Part shown: positions 34,901 to 43,351 of the stretch, in pieces
Layout: each line of letters starts with the position of its first letter
How positions within the stretch are numbered: position 1 is the stretch's first letter
Notes under the pieces: generated by a model
What the model saw: the letters and a program-made list of their open reading frames with translations, nothing else
Database searches by the model: none
What the model was told of the DNA's origin: nothing
From: Thermodesulfobacterium thermophilum DSM 1276
Lineage (GTDB): Bacteria; Desulfobacterota; Thermodesulfobacteria; Thermodesulfobacteriales; Thermodesulfobacteriaceae
Length of the DNA stretch: 64,000 nt
Direction: 5' to 3'
Assembly (NCBI RefSeq): GCF_000421605.1
Contig: NZ_ATXI01000005.1
Span: 48,320-112,319, forward strand
Translations under genes and position numbers: made by a program

Positions 34901-36831
34901 TTACACTCTAACTCCTTCTACTGCTTTATTGAGTTCTAAGATTACATTTTTTAAGGTTTCTATCTCTTCTACTACTTTTTCATTTAAGGCTTTTACTTCT
35001 AATGCAAGTTGACTTGATTGAATGGCTGCCTGAGCAACCTCATTGCTTGCAACGCTTTGTTCCTCTGTTGCCGCTGCTATCTGATTGATAGCATCTCTAA
35101 CCTGAATGCTTGATTGAGCAATATTTTCAAGAACATCTTTAATTTTCGTTAAAGCATTTAATGCCTCTCCTACTTTTTCCACCGTGGTATTCATGTTGTC
35201 CATAGAGTTTTTAGATTCTTGTTGAACGGCTAAGATTCTATTTGCAATATCTTCGGTTGCCTTTATCGTTTTTTCAGCAAGCTTTCTAACCTCTCCTGCA
35301 ACCACCGCAAAACCTTTTCCATGCTCCCCAGCTCGCGCTGCCTCTATCGTTGCGTTAAGTGCAAGAAGATTTGTCTGGTCTGCTATGTCTTTAATCATCA
35401 CAACTATATCTCCTATTTCGTTTACTCTTATGTTTAAAGTATCCAAGGTTTTCTTAAGTTCATCTGTTGCTTGAGTGGTTTCATGAATTATTACCATAGA
35501 CTCATCTGCTAACCTTGCTCCTTCTTCTGATACTTTTTGGGATTTATTGGCTAATTCTTGAGCATAATGAGCGTTTTTAGCAACATCTGCAATGGTTGCA
35601 CTCATCTCCTCTACTGCTGCTGCAATCTGATTTGCCTGGTTGGTCTGAAGGTCTATTTTTTTCTTTACAGAATCAACGTTCCCCAGAAGATTCTCTACAA
35701 CCTCATAAACGGTTGAGGCTGAACTTTTAATCTGTTTTACCAACCTTTGAGTGAACTCTTCAACCTTGATAACTGCCTGGGCGATAAGACCGATTTCATC
35801 TTTTCTATTTCTGTACCCCTTTCCAAAACCAATCCTACTAAAATCACCCTGAGCAACCTCTACAAGTTTTGCTGCCATGTCTGGAATTGGGGTCAAGCTT
35901 CTTTGTGTTACTACATAAATAAGTATTCCTATAGCAATGGCTGCTAAAATATTTAAAACAGACATGACATTTCTGAAAGTATAAGACACCCCATAAATTT
36001 GGCTCTTAGGAATATTGATAGAAATTAACCACTTAAAACCAGGATAAACTTGAGCTATAGAGACATGTTTTTCCCCGTTTATCTTTATTTCTACAGCTTC
36101 CCCTTCTTTGACTTTTGATAGTTTTTCTATACTTTCTTTTCCTAAATCTTTTCCAGCAATAAGTTTAGGTTCTCCTTTGGCAACATCATACACAGACACA
36201 AACCCTCTTTCTCCTATCTTAAGGCTACCTAAATAATTTTTAAACTCATTAATGACAAGAGTGATATCAAAACCTATGAAAAATACGCCTACTACAGCTC
36301 CGCTTGAGTCCTTTACAGGCACATATTTAGTCATATACTCTTTACCAAAAAGGGTAGCCTTTCCTACATAGGTTTCTCCCCTTAACAAACCTTGATATGC
36401 AGGATGATTCCTATCTAAAGTCGTCCCAACCGCACGGGTTCCGTCTTCTTTCTTAAGAGAGGTTGCAACTCTTAAAAAATCCTCCCCTTCTCTTTTAAAA
36501 ATGGTTGCTACACTTCCACCTGTGATAGCAGTAAACCTATCACAGACATCGTTGGTAGGATTACTAATACTTGGTCCCAAAGACATAAAAATATTCATAA
36601 AACGGTCAGCTGAATACCTTGCAAACTGGTCAAAAGCTTGAAGTTCGTGGATGATTGTTTTACATTCAAGGGTTAGGGTTGCAAGTTCTTTCTTCTTTAT
36701 GGAAGAACTTGTTTGAAAATAAAAAACAGCCGCAACTATAGAATATACTAATAAAATAGAGAGAAAAGCTAAAATAAAAATTTTTTGCTTAAGGATAAAC
36801 CATCTAAAACATTTTTACCCCTTTCTCCCAT
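34901..36831 (-). CDS. Methyl-accepting chemotaxis protein with a frameshift near the N-terminus
   Basis: Transmembrane chemoreceptor. The long frame from 36598 encodes 565 residues: a periplasmic Cache-type domain ('[21 protein letters not shown]' region), a membrane helix ('[17 protein letters not shown]'), HAMP, and the signalling hairpin tip '[20 protein letters not shown]'. That frame stays open upstream to 36814 and encodes the first membrane helix ('[20 protein letters not shown]') but has no start codon. A good start lies in another frame at 36831, after (AGG)5, and reads [17 protein letters not shown] before hitting a stop. One extra A in the A6 run at 36781-36786 would join them into ~644 residues. 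Either a sequence error, a lesion, or slippage. Confidence 0.85.
36781..36786 (-). other. A6 frameshift site in the chemoreceptor gene
   Basis: The minus strand reads AGC AAA AAA TTT TTA TTT TAG in the starting frame. A shift of -1 (or one added A) at the A run gives AAA AAA ATT TTT ATT TTA GCT and continues the receptor frame. Confidence 0.75.
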
Positions 36832-36884
36832 TTCCTCCTCCTCCTCCTGAATTAAATAATAATGATAATAATAAATATACTCTT

Positions 36885-36912
36885 ATTATAAAAATAAGGT
36901 CCTAAAAGTCAA
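36885..36912 (-). promoter_or_regulatory. Sigma-70 promoter of the divergent chemoreceptor
   Basis: Minus strand: -35 TTGACT (36907-36912), 16-base spacer, -10 TATAAT (36885-36890), about 50 bases before the start at 36831. The 363-base intergenic region 36832-37194 is very AT-rich. Apart from this promoter and the (AGG)5 ribosome site at 36834-36848 I see no gene or RNA in it; the promoter for the rightward receptor is not clear. Confidence 0.65.
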
Positions 36913-37194
36913 GCAATGTTGACATAAAAAAGCTAAGAGCTAAAAGATAAAAAAGTAACATGCACTACTAAAGAATATTCAAAAAAGAAAGAATTCACAA
37001 AATTGTTTGTTAAAATTTTATATTAAAAGGTACAACTTAATACTTATAAGGTTAATCTATTTTAAAAAATATAATGGCAAAGCGGTAAAAATATTCAATT
37101 GTTCAAAAAATCACATATCCTAAAATTCCTTTTTAAATTTTTATAAAATTTAAGAATAGAAAAAGTATTCAAATATTGGTAGGAGGTGGGGAAC

Positions 37195-38910
37195 ATGAAA
37201 AAGTTTGAAAATTTGAGTATAAAAAATAAGCTTTTGCTTTTAGTCTTTTTTTCTTTATTTGGTTATATAATATTTTTCTTTTTACAATCTACTTACTTAA
37301 AAGAATCTATTCTAAGAGAAAAAAAGGTAGAACTAATTCAAAAGGGAGAGATGGCTTTATCTATAGTAAAACATTACTACAACCTTTATAGAGCTGGAAA
37401 CCTTACCGAAGAAGAGGCTAAAGAAAAGGCAAAGCTTGCCATAAAAAACTTACGTTATGAAGAAGGAACTAACTATTTCTGGATAAATGATGGAACTCTA
37501 CCCTACCCCATAATGATAATGCATCCGACAGTTCCTCAACTTGAAGGAAAACCTCTTTCTGACACCAAATTCAACGTAGCATACAAACGACAGACTGACG
37601 TTAATGCAAAAGAGGAAGAGGTAAATAACAAAAATCTTTTTACTCTTTTGGTAGAAACGGCAGGTAAAACCGGACAGGCTTTTGTCTGGTACAAATGGCC
37701 TAAACCGTTAAAAGAGGGAGGAGTAACTAAAGAGGCTTATCCTAAACTTTCCTATGTCGTAAAGTTTGAACCATGGAACTGGTATATAGGAACAGGGGTT
37801 TATATTGATGATGTCGATAAAGCTTTTATGCAAGCTATGAAGAGAAACAGTATAAAAACTGGCTTAGCTGTGTTAACAATTTTACTTATCACAGGATTTT
37901 TGGCTATGTTGTCTGTTCGTTCTATTTCTATACCAATCTCTGAATTAGAAGAAAAAATAAAGAAATTTGGGCAGGGATATTTAAACATAGAATTTAAAAC
38001 CCAAAGAAAAGATGAAATAGGAAAAATTGCTAACAGCTTAGATGGAGCTATTAGTAACCTAAAGGCAATCCTTTTAAGTGTTAAAGAGGTTTCAGAAAGT
38101 CTTTCTGATTCAGCTAATGGTCTAACTGAAGTGTCTAATCAGTTCAAAATAAACCTTGACCTTCAAACCCAGCAAGCAACCCAGATTGCCTCTGCTGCAG
38201 AAGAAATGTCTATTACTGTGGTTGATATCGCTAAAAACACGACAAGCATTTTAGAGGAAAGTAAAAAAACAGCAGAAATCGCCAAAGAAGGTGAAACCTA
38301 TACTTTAAAAACCGCAAATGAGGTTAAAATAATAGAAAAAACAGCAGAAAAACTAAAAGAAGTCATGTATAGTTTAGAAGAAAGGACCAGGGCAATAGAG
38401 AGTGTGGTAGAGTTTATCAAGGATGTGGCAGAGCAGACCAATTTACTTGCATTAAACGCAACGATTGAGGCAGCCCGAGCTGGAGAACATGGTAAGTCTT
38501 TTGCGGTGGTTGCAGGAGAAATAAGAAAGCTTGCTGAAAGGACCAATAAATCAACCGATGAGATAGCAGGAGTTATAAGGGAGATAAAGGGAGTGGTTGA
38601 AGAGGTAAGTAGGGAGGTAGAGGAGATAGGGGTTAAGGTTGAGAGTGGTGTAAGGCTTAGTGAAGAGGCAGCAGGAATTCTTAACAGAATCGCAGATGCC
38701 GCAGAAAGGTTACAGGAAATGATACAGAGCATAGCAAGTGCAACCGAAGAGATGAGTGTTACCTCTGAGTCAGTAGCTAAGGATGTAGGTAGTGTGGCGG
38801 AAGGAATACAGGAACTAAAAAGAAACATCTCTTACCTTCTTGAAACCACGGAAGATATAAAAAAAATGGAGGAAGAACTAAGGAAAAAAACTTCTATGTT
38901 TACACTTTAA
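37195..38910 (+). CDS. Methyl-accepting chemotaxis protein with a single Cache domain
   Basis: A 571-residue chemoreceptor. It has an N-terminal membrane helix (about 10-30) and a periplasmic sCache-type sensor (about 33-205) with '[28 protein letters not shown]' ([19 protein letters not shown]) and '[17 protein letters not shown]' ([15 protein letters not shown]). The WYIGTG pattern is typical of receptors for small organic acids. Next come a second helix (about 215-235), HAMP and the signalling domain with '[20 protein letters not shown]'. A GTG three codons upstream could start it, but AGGAGG eight bases before the ATG favours the ATG. Ligand unknown. Confidence 0.93.
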   Translation: MKKFENLSIKNKLLLLVFFSLFGYIIFFFLQSTYLKESILREKKVELIQKGEMALSIVKHYYNLYRAGNLTEEEAKEKAKLAIKNLRYEEGTNYFWINDGTLPYPIMIMHPTVPQLEGKPLSDTKFNVAYKRQTDVNAKEEEVNNKNLFTLLVETAGKTGQAFVWYKWPKPLKEGGVTKEAYPKLSYVVKFEPWNWYIGTGVYIDDVDKAFMQAMKRNSIKTGLAVLTILLITGFLAMLSVRSISIPISELEEKIKKFGQGYLNIEFKTQRKDEIGKIANSLDGAISNLKAILLSVKEVSESLSDSANGLTEVSNQFKINLDLQTQQATQIASAAEEMSITVVDIAKNTTSILEESKKTAEIAKEGETYTLKTANEVKIIEKTAEKLKEVMYSLEERTRAIESVVEFIKDVAEQTNLLALNATIEAARAGEHGKSFAVVAGEIRKLAERTNKSTDEIAGVIREIKGVVEEVSREVEEIGVKVESGVRLSEEAAGILNRIADAAERLQEMIQSIASATEEMSVTSESVAKDVGSVAEGIQELKRNISYLLETTEDIKKMEEELRKKTSMFTL

Positions 38911-38966
38911 TTTTTTTTAATTTTGATTATAATGCTTAAATAATATTACTTTTAAAGGAGATCTTT

Positions 38967-39734
38967 ATGGATAGAGAAACTATGATAAAAGGATTGGTAC
39001 TTTATGAAGATAGCGACCACAAGTTTATTTGGTTAGGATGGGAAGAAGAAGAAGAAGGTTTGGTACAGACTAATCAATATCTCATCATAAATAAGGGAAA
39101 AGGTATCCTTCTTGATCCAGGTGGAGTTTATGTTTTTCCCAGGGTTTTAGCTGCTGTTGCCAACTACATAGACATTGACAACATAGAATATATCTTTTTT
39201 TCCCATCAAGACCCTGACGTAAGCTCAGGGCTTATTACCTGGTTGGAAAACACCAACGCCAAGGTTTATATCAGTAAACTTTGGACAAGGTTTATCCCTC
39301 ATTTTGGTTACAATTCTTTAAGGCGGACTATACCTTTAGAAGATAAAGGAGGAGAATTAACTTTGGGTTCAGGTGATAAACTTTTGTTTATACCTGCCCA
39401 TTTTCTTCATTCTAAGGGCAATTTTTCCGTATTTGATACGCGAAGCAAAATTTTGTTTTCTGGAGACATAGGTGCAGCTGTTTTTCCTAAAGGTCAGAGA
39501 TATCTTTTTGTAGAAAACTTTGAAAACCATGTAAAACTTATGGAAGGTTTCCATAAAAGATATATGGGAAGCAATAAAGTATGCAAAAAATGGGTTAACT
39601 CAGTCAAACCTCTTAATCCAACCATGATAGCTCCTCAACATGGGGCAATTTTTAAAGGAGAGAATGTAAAGAAATTCCTTAACTGGTTTGAGAACTTAAG
39701 TTGTGGGCTTGATATCATAGACCAAATTTATTAA
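38967..39734 (+). CDS. ODP-type oxygen-binding di-iron metallo-beta-lactamase protein
   Basis: A 255-residue metallo-beta-lactamase-fold protein without the flavodoxin domain of FprA/flavo-di-iron proteins. Ligand candidates are His80, Asp82 and Asp84 in 'FSHQDPDVSSG', His145 or His148 in 'PAHFLHSKGNF', Asp167 in 'FSGDIGAAVF' and His225 in 'APQHGAIF'. The HQDPD form and overall length match ODP, the di-iron protein that senses oxygen for chemotaxis in Treponema denticola, where it works with a soluble receptor. Here too a soluble receptor gene follows by 16 bases, and two membrane receptors precede it. An AAGGAG site lies before the ATG. Confidence 0.82.
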   Translation: MDRETMIKGLVLYEDSDHKFIWLGWEEEEEGLVQTNQYLIINKGKGILLDPGGVYVFPRVLAAVANYIDIDNIEYIFFSHQDPDVSSGLITWLENTNAKVYISKLWTRFIPHFGYNSLRRTIPLEDKGGELTLGSGDKLLFIPAHFLHSKGNFSVFDTRSKILFSGDIGAAVFPKGQRYLFVENFENHVKLMEGFHKRYMGSNKVCKKWVNSVKPLNPTMIAPQHGAIFKGENVKKFLNWFENLSCGLDIIDQIY

Positions 39735-39750
39735 CCTTTAGGGGGAAAAC

Positions 39751-40614
39751 ATGTTCAACTTTCTTAAAAAAGAAACTAAAACATTTAATCCTACTTCAAC
39801 TTTTTCCCCCTACCCTATTAACCTAAGAAAAGTAGCGCAAAAACTTTGGAAATTTTCTTACATAAAAAGTCTTTCCCATTATGTTTCTGAAGCTCTTATA
39901 AAAGCCCTGCAACTTTCTCAAGAATCTGGCAAATACATTTCCTCTTTGGTAGAAAAATTTAACTTTGCGATAAACACCCTTTCTGAAAAAATATTACCCA
40001 TAAAATCTGAAACAGATAACTTGGTAAAAAGATCTGAGGAGTCAAAAGAAAAGATAAACGTTATGATAGAAGAGGTAAAAGTTATAGAAAGCAGCCTTAA
40101 AAACTTTGTAGAGACCTCAAAAAAAATGCAAAACTCGTTCCAAGAAATCAAAAATTCTTTAACAGAAATTCATAACATCGCAGACCAAACGACTATTTTG
40201 TCTCTGAATGCATCCATTGAGGCTGCTCGAGTGGGATTAGCTGGAAAAGGTTTCACCGTGCTTGCTGAAGAAATTAGAAAATTAGCTAACAAAACCAATC
40301 AGTTTGCTAAACATATTAACGAAAGCATCCTTTCTGTAGAGAAAAATATCAACTTTTTTACTACCTCGATCTTTGCCCTTAAAGAAAGCTTAGATAAAAG
40401 CATCGAAACTTTAAAGGAACTATATTTTTTTATAGATTCTAACCATCAGATGGCTGAAAACGTAGAAAGACTTATAAATGATATGTTTTTAGCCATAGAA
40501 GAGCAAGTTAAAATTACAGAAGAGATTACTCAAAACATGGTTAACCTTTCAAAAAATTTAGAAATTACGGAAAAGCAACTTCAATCTATAGTGATACAGT
40601 TTAAAAAGATTTAA
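39751..40614 (+). CDS. Soluble (cytosolic) methyl-accepting chemotaxis protein
   Basis: A 287-residue chemoreceptor signalling protein with no membrane segment, so it is cytosolic. The hairpin tip is diverged: 'IADQTTILSLNASIEAARVG' then 'GKGFTVLAEEIRKLANKTN', where the usual tip is [18 protein letters not shown]. Long heptad-rich helices flank it at about 60-135 and 180-285. The first ~45 residues are basic and unlike other receptors; they could bind the ODP protein. It follows the ODP gene by 16 bases with a GGGGG ribosome site. It probably carries the ODP oxygen signal to CheA-CheW; those kinases are elsewhere. Confidence 0.85.
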   Translation: MFNFLKKETKTFNPTSTFSPYPINLRKVAQKLWKFSYIKSLSHYVSEALIKALQLSQESGKYISSLVEKFNFAINTLSEKILPIKSETDNLVKRSEESKEKINVMIEEVKVIESSLKNFVETSKKMQNSFQEIKNSLTEIHNIADQTTILSLNASIEAARVGLAGKGFTVLAEEIRKLANKTNQFAKHINESILSVEKNINFFTTSIFALKESLDKSIETLKELYFFIDSNHQMAENVERLINDMFLAIEEQVKITEEITQNMVNLSKNLEITEKQLQSIVIQFKKI

Positions 40615-40622
40615 AAACACCT

Positions 40623-41513
40623 TTATTTAACTAAGCTTTCCAAAGCCCCCTTTATCTCAGGGTAAAGAAATTTAAAATCGTTTTGTATCAATCTTTGAGG
40701 ATAAGCCTTTATACTTGCAGTAATACTTTCTGCCAACTCACCTAAAAACAACTTCAAGGCAAACATAGGTACCCTAAATAAAGCTGGTCTTTTTAAAATT
40801 TTTGCCAGGGCTTTAGTAAACTCCTTGTTGGTTACAGGTTGAGGGGAGGTAAAGTTAAAAACTCCCTCAAGGTCTCTTTCTATGGGAAAAATCAAGCCGT
40901 TTACTAAATCTTTTATATGTATCCAAGAAAACCATTGTCTCCCATCCCCCAAGGTTCCACCTAATCCCCACTTAAAAACAGGTAAAACCTTGGCAAGCAT
41001 ACCATCCTTACCAAGAACGATACCAAAACGGGTTATAGCTACTTTAACTCCATACTTCTTAGCATTTTGAGCCTGTTTTTCCCATTCTATGCATACTTTT
41101 GCCAGAAAATCATTTCCTGGTTGAGAGTCTTCGTCTACGGACTGATCTCCTTTATCTCCATAATATCCTATGGCTGAGGCATTTATCAAAAAAGCGTCTT
41201 TTTTTAAAGATTTTACGATGTTTTCTGTAGACTTAACTCTGCTTTCTAAGATTAGCCTTTTATAATCTTCAGTCCATTTTCCAAAGATGTTTTGTCCTAC
41301 CAGATTGATTACCACGTCAAAATTGGAAACCTCAGCTTGCCAACTTCCTGATTTCATAGGGTCTCCCAAAATAAAATCACAACCTGAAAACCGAGACTTA
41401 GCCTTTTCTAAATCCCTCACCAATAAAGTCGTGCTGAAACCTCTTTTTATCAATTCAGGCACTAAAGCTCCACCAACAAAGCCTGTACCTCCAACTACCA
41501 GCACTTTTTTCAT
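40623..41513 (-). CDS. TIGR01777-family NAD(P)-dependent epimerase/dehydratase-like protein
   Basis: A 296-residue extended SDR of the YfcH/SulA-like group. The nucleotide motif is 'VVGGTGFVGGALVPELIKRGF' (GGTGFVG, about 7-13). Others are 'DVVINLVGQNIFGKWTEDYK' (NLVGQNI), 'NASAIGYYGDKGDQSVDE' (SAIGYYG), 'RFGIVLGKDGMLAKVLPVFKWGLGGTLGDGRQWFSWIHIKDLV' (RFGIVLG; GLGGTLGDGRQWFSWIHI) and a C-terminal DUF1731 with 'VPMFALKLFLGE'. Function in the cell is not settled for this family. It converges on the soluble receptor gene with eight bases between. Confidence 0.88.
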   Translation of the reverse strand: MKKVLVVGGTGFVGGALVPELIKRGFSTTLLVRDLEKAKSRFSGCDFILGDPMKSGSWQAEVSNFDVVINLVGQNIFGKWTEDYKRLILESRVKSTENIVKSLKKDAFLINASAIGYYGDKGDQSVDEDSQPGNDFLAKVCIEWEKQAQNAKKYGVKVAITRFGIVLGKDGMLAKVLPVFKWGLGGTLGDGRQWFSWIHIKDLVNGLIFPIERDLEGVFNFTSPQPVTNKEFTKALAKILKRPALFRVPMFALKLFLGELAESITASIKAYPQRLIQNDFKFLYPEIKGALESLVK

Positions 41514-41532
41514 AGTAATAACCTCAATGTTT

Positions 41533-42300
41533 TTATAAAAATATTAAAAAGTAAAGAATACCTATAAAAATACGATAAACTCCAAATATAAAAAAACTAT
41601 GCTTAGAGATAAAACTCAAAAAAGTTTTGATAGCTACCAGTGCCGTTAAAAAAGCAAAGATAAAGCCTACTAAAAGGACTTGCCAATCTTGGAAGGACAT
41701 CTCTGAATATGATTTGATGAGGTCATAACTGGTAGCCATAAGCATCGTTGGTAAGGCCAGAAGAAAGGAAAACTCAGCCGCAGCCTTTCTGTTAAGACCA
41801 ACCACCATCCCTCCTATGATGGTAGCAGCTGAACGAGAAACCCCAGGCATCATGGCTAAAGACTGAAAAACCCCTATTAAAGGTATCTTCTTTAAACTAA
41901 GCTCCTTTACATCAGACAACCTATTATCTTTTTGAAAAAATCTGTCTATAAATAAAAGCACTACCCCTCCGAAAACCAAGTTGATCACCACCAAAAGGTC
42001 GTTGCCTATAAAAAATCTTTTGATTATCTTATAAAATATAAACCCTAAGATCCCTGTAGGAATAAATGCCAAAATAATCCTTTTCCAAGTTTCCCGATCT
42101 TTTAAAAGTTTTTCGTAGTAGAGAAATAAAACCGCCAAAATAGACCCGAGTTGTATGGAGATTTCAAAAGTCTTGGTAAAGTTAGTGTGAGGAATGTTTA
42201 AGATATGAGCAGTCAAAATAAGATGGCCTGTAGAAGAGACAGGCAGAAACTCGGTTATTCCTTCTACTATGCCTAAGATAGCAGCTTGAATAAGTTCCAT
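41533..42300 (-). CDS. uppP: Undecaprenyl-diphosphatase UppP (BacA)
   Basis: Recycles the C55 lipid carrier used for peptidoglycan and LPS O-antigen. It has 255 residues and about eight membrane segments. Motifs are 'GIVEGITEFLPVSSTGHLIL' (about 10-29, with catalytic Glu and Ser) and 'MPGVSRSAATIIGGMVVGL' (MPGVSRSAATI, about 150-160), the second half-site. Both are complete. Divergent from fmt, with a 115-base gap. Confidence 0.97.
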   Translation of the reverse strand: MELIQAAILGIVEGITEFLPVSSTGHLILTAHILNIPHTNFTKTFEISIQLGSILAVLFLYYEKLLKDRETWKRIILAFIPTGILGFIFYKIIKRFFIGNDLLVVINLVFGGVVLLFIDRFFQKDNRLSDVKELSLKKIPLIGVFQSLAMMPGVSRSAATIIGGMVVGLNRKAAAEFSFLLALPTMLMATSYDLIKSYSEMSFQDWQVLLVGFIFAFLTALVAIKTFLSFISKHSFFIFGVYRIFIGILYFLIFL

Positions 42301-42415
42301 AAAACCTCCTTCTGGTGTTGGAATCTTTTAAGATATTTTATTTTAAGCAAATTTTGTTAAACTTGTGTAAAGATACCTGATTTCAAAGGTTATTCAACCT
42401 AAAAGAGGGATTAAG

Positions 42416-43351
42416 ATGGAGAAATATCGTATAATTTTTTTTGGTAGTCCAGACTTTGCGATACCACCTATAGAGGGACTACATGAAAATGAAAACCTTA
42501 TAGCAGTGGTTACTCAACCAGACAAACCCCAGGGAAGAGGTTTAAAAACCCTACCCTGTGCGGTGAAAAAATGGGCTTTAGAAAAGGGAATTTATGTATT
42601 AGACCCTCCGAAAATAAAAGGAAATGTTGAATTTTTTAAAATTCTAAAGGAACTTGCTCCTGACCTGATCGTGGTTTGTGCTTATGGTAAAATCCTACCT
42701 AAGGAAGTTTTAGAAATTCCGAGATTTGGATGCTGGAACATACATGCCTCTTTGCTTCCTAAATACAGAGGTGCCTCTCCTATCAACTGGGCTATCTTAC
42801 AAGGAGAAAAAGAGACAGGTATAACCATCATGCTTATGGACGAAGGGTTAGATACTGGTCCCATACTTTTGCAAAAAAAGATTCCGATAGTCCCAGAAGA
42901 TAATGCCCAAACCTTAGGTCAAAAGCTCAGCAAACTTGGTAAAGAGGCTATTTTAGAAGCTATAGCTCTACATAAAAAAGGATTACTCAAGCCTATCCCT
43001 CAACCTGAGGAGGGTGTCTCTTACGCACCTTTATTAAAAAAAGAGGATGGATTTTTTACTTTTAAAGAACCTGCTTGGTTTATCGAGAGAAAGGTAAGGG
43101 CCTTTGTTCCTTGGCCTACAGCCTATACCTACATTCAAGGAAAAATCCTTAAGGTATATAAGGCTAAAGCCTTAGAATCAGAAAATAATACCCCAGGAGA
43201 AATCCTAAGGATAAATCAAGAGGGGATATTGGTAGGCACCTCCCAAGGTGCCCTTCTTTTAATTGAGGTCCAGCCGGAGGGTAAAAAACGAATGTCAGCG
43301 TTTGAGTTTGCCTGTGGTAAAAGGTTAAAACCCGGCGACCTCCTTACTTAA
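42416..43351 (+). CDS. fmt: Methionyl-tRNA formyltransferase
   Basis: Formylates initiator Met-tRNA. It has 311 residues. The N-terminal domain has 'IIFFGSPDFAIPPIEGL', 'VVTQPDKPQGRG', 'VVCAYGKILPKEVL', 'NIHASLLPKYRGASPINWAI' (HASLLPKYRGASPI, with the catalytic Asn-His) and 'LMDEGLDTGPIL'. The C-terminal OB domain spans about 205-311. An AGAGGG ribosome site precedes the ATG. Its end overlaps the convergent secDF gene by eight bases. Confidence 0.97.
   Translation: MEKYRIIFFGSPDFAIPPIEGLHENENLIAVVTQPDKPQGRGLKTLPCAVKKWALEKGIYVLDPPKIKGNVEFFKILKELAPDLIVVCAYGKILPKEVLEIPRFGCWNIHASLLPKYRGASPINWAILQGEKETGITIMLMDEGLDTGPILLQKKIPIVPEDNAQTLGQKLSKLGKEAILEAIALHKKGLLKPIPQPEEGVSYAPLLKKEDGFFTFKEPAWFIERKVRAFVPWPTAYTYIQGKILKVYKAKALESENNTPGEILRINQEGILVGTSQGALLLIEVQPEGKKRMSAFEFACGKRLKPGDLLT

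Noticed and set aside
36919..36947. Rightward promoter TTGACA for the second chemoreceptor
   Set aside because: The -35 is perfect, but no acceptable -10 is found at 16-18 bases and it is ~250 bases before the gene.
38298..38828. 176-codon open frame antisense to the chemoreceptor signalling domain
   Set aside because: Low-complexity Ser/Leu/Thr-rich reading opposite a well-supported coiled-coil gene, with no ribosome site or family motif.
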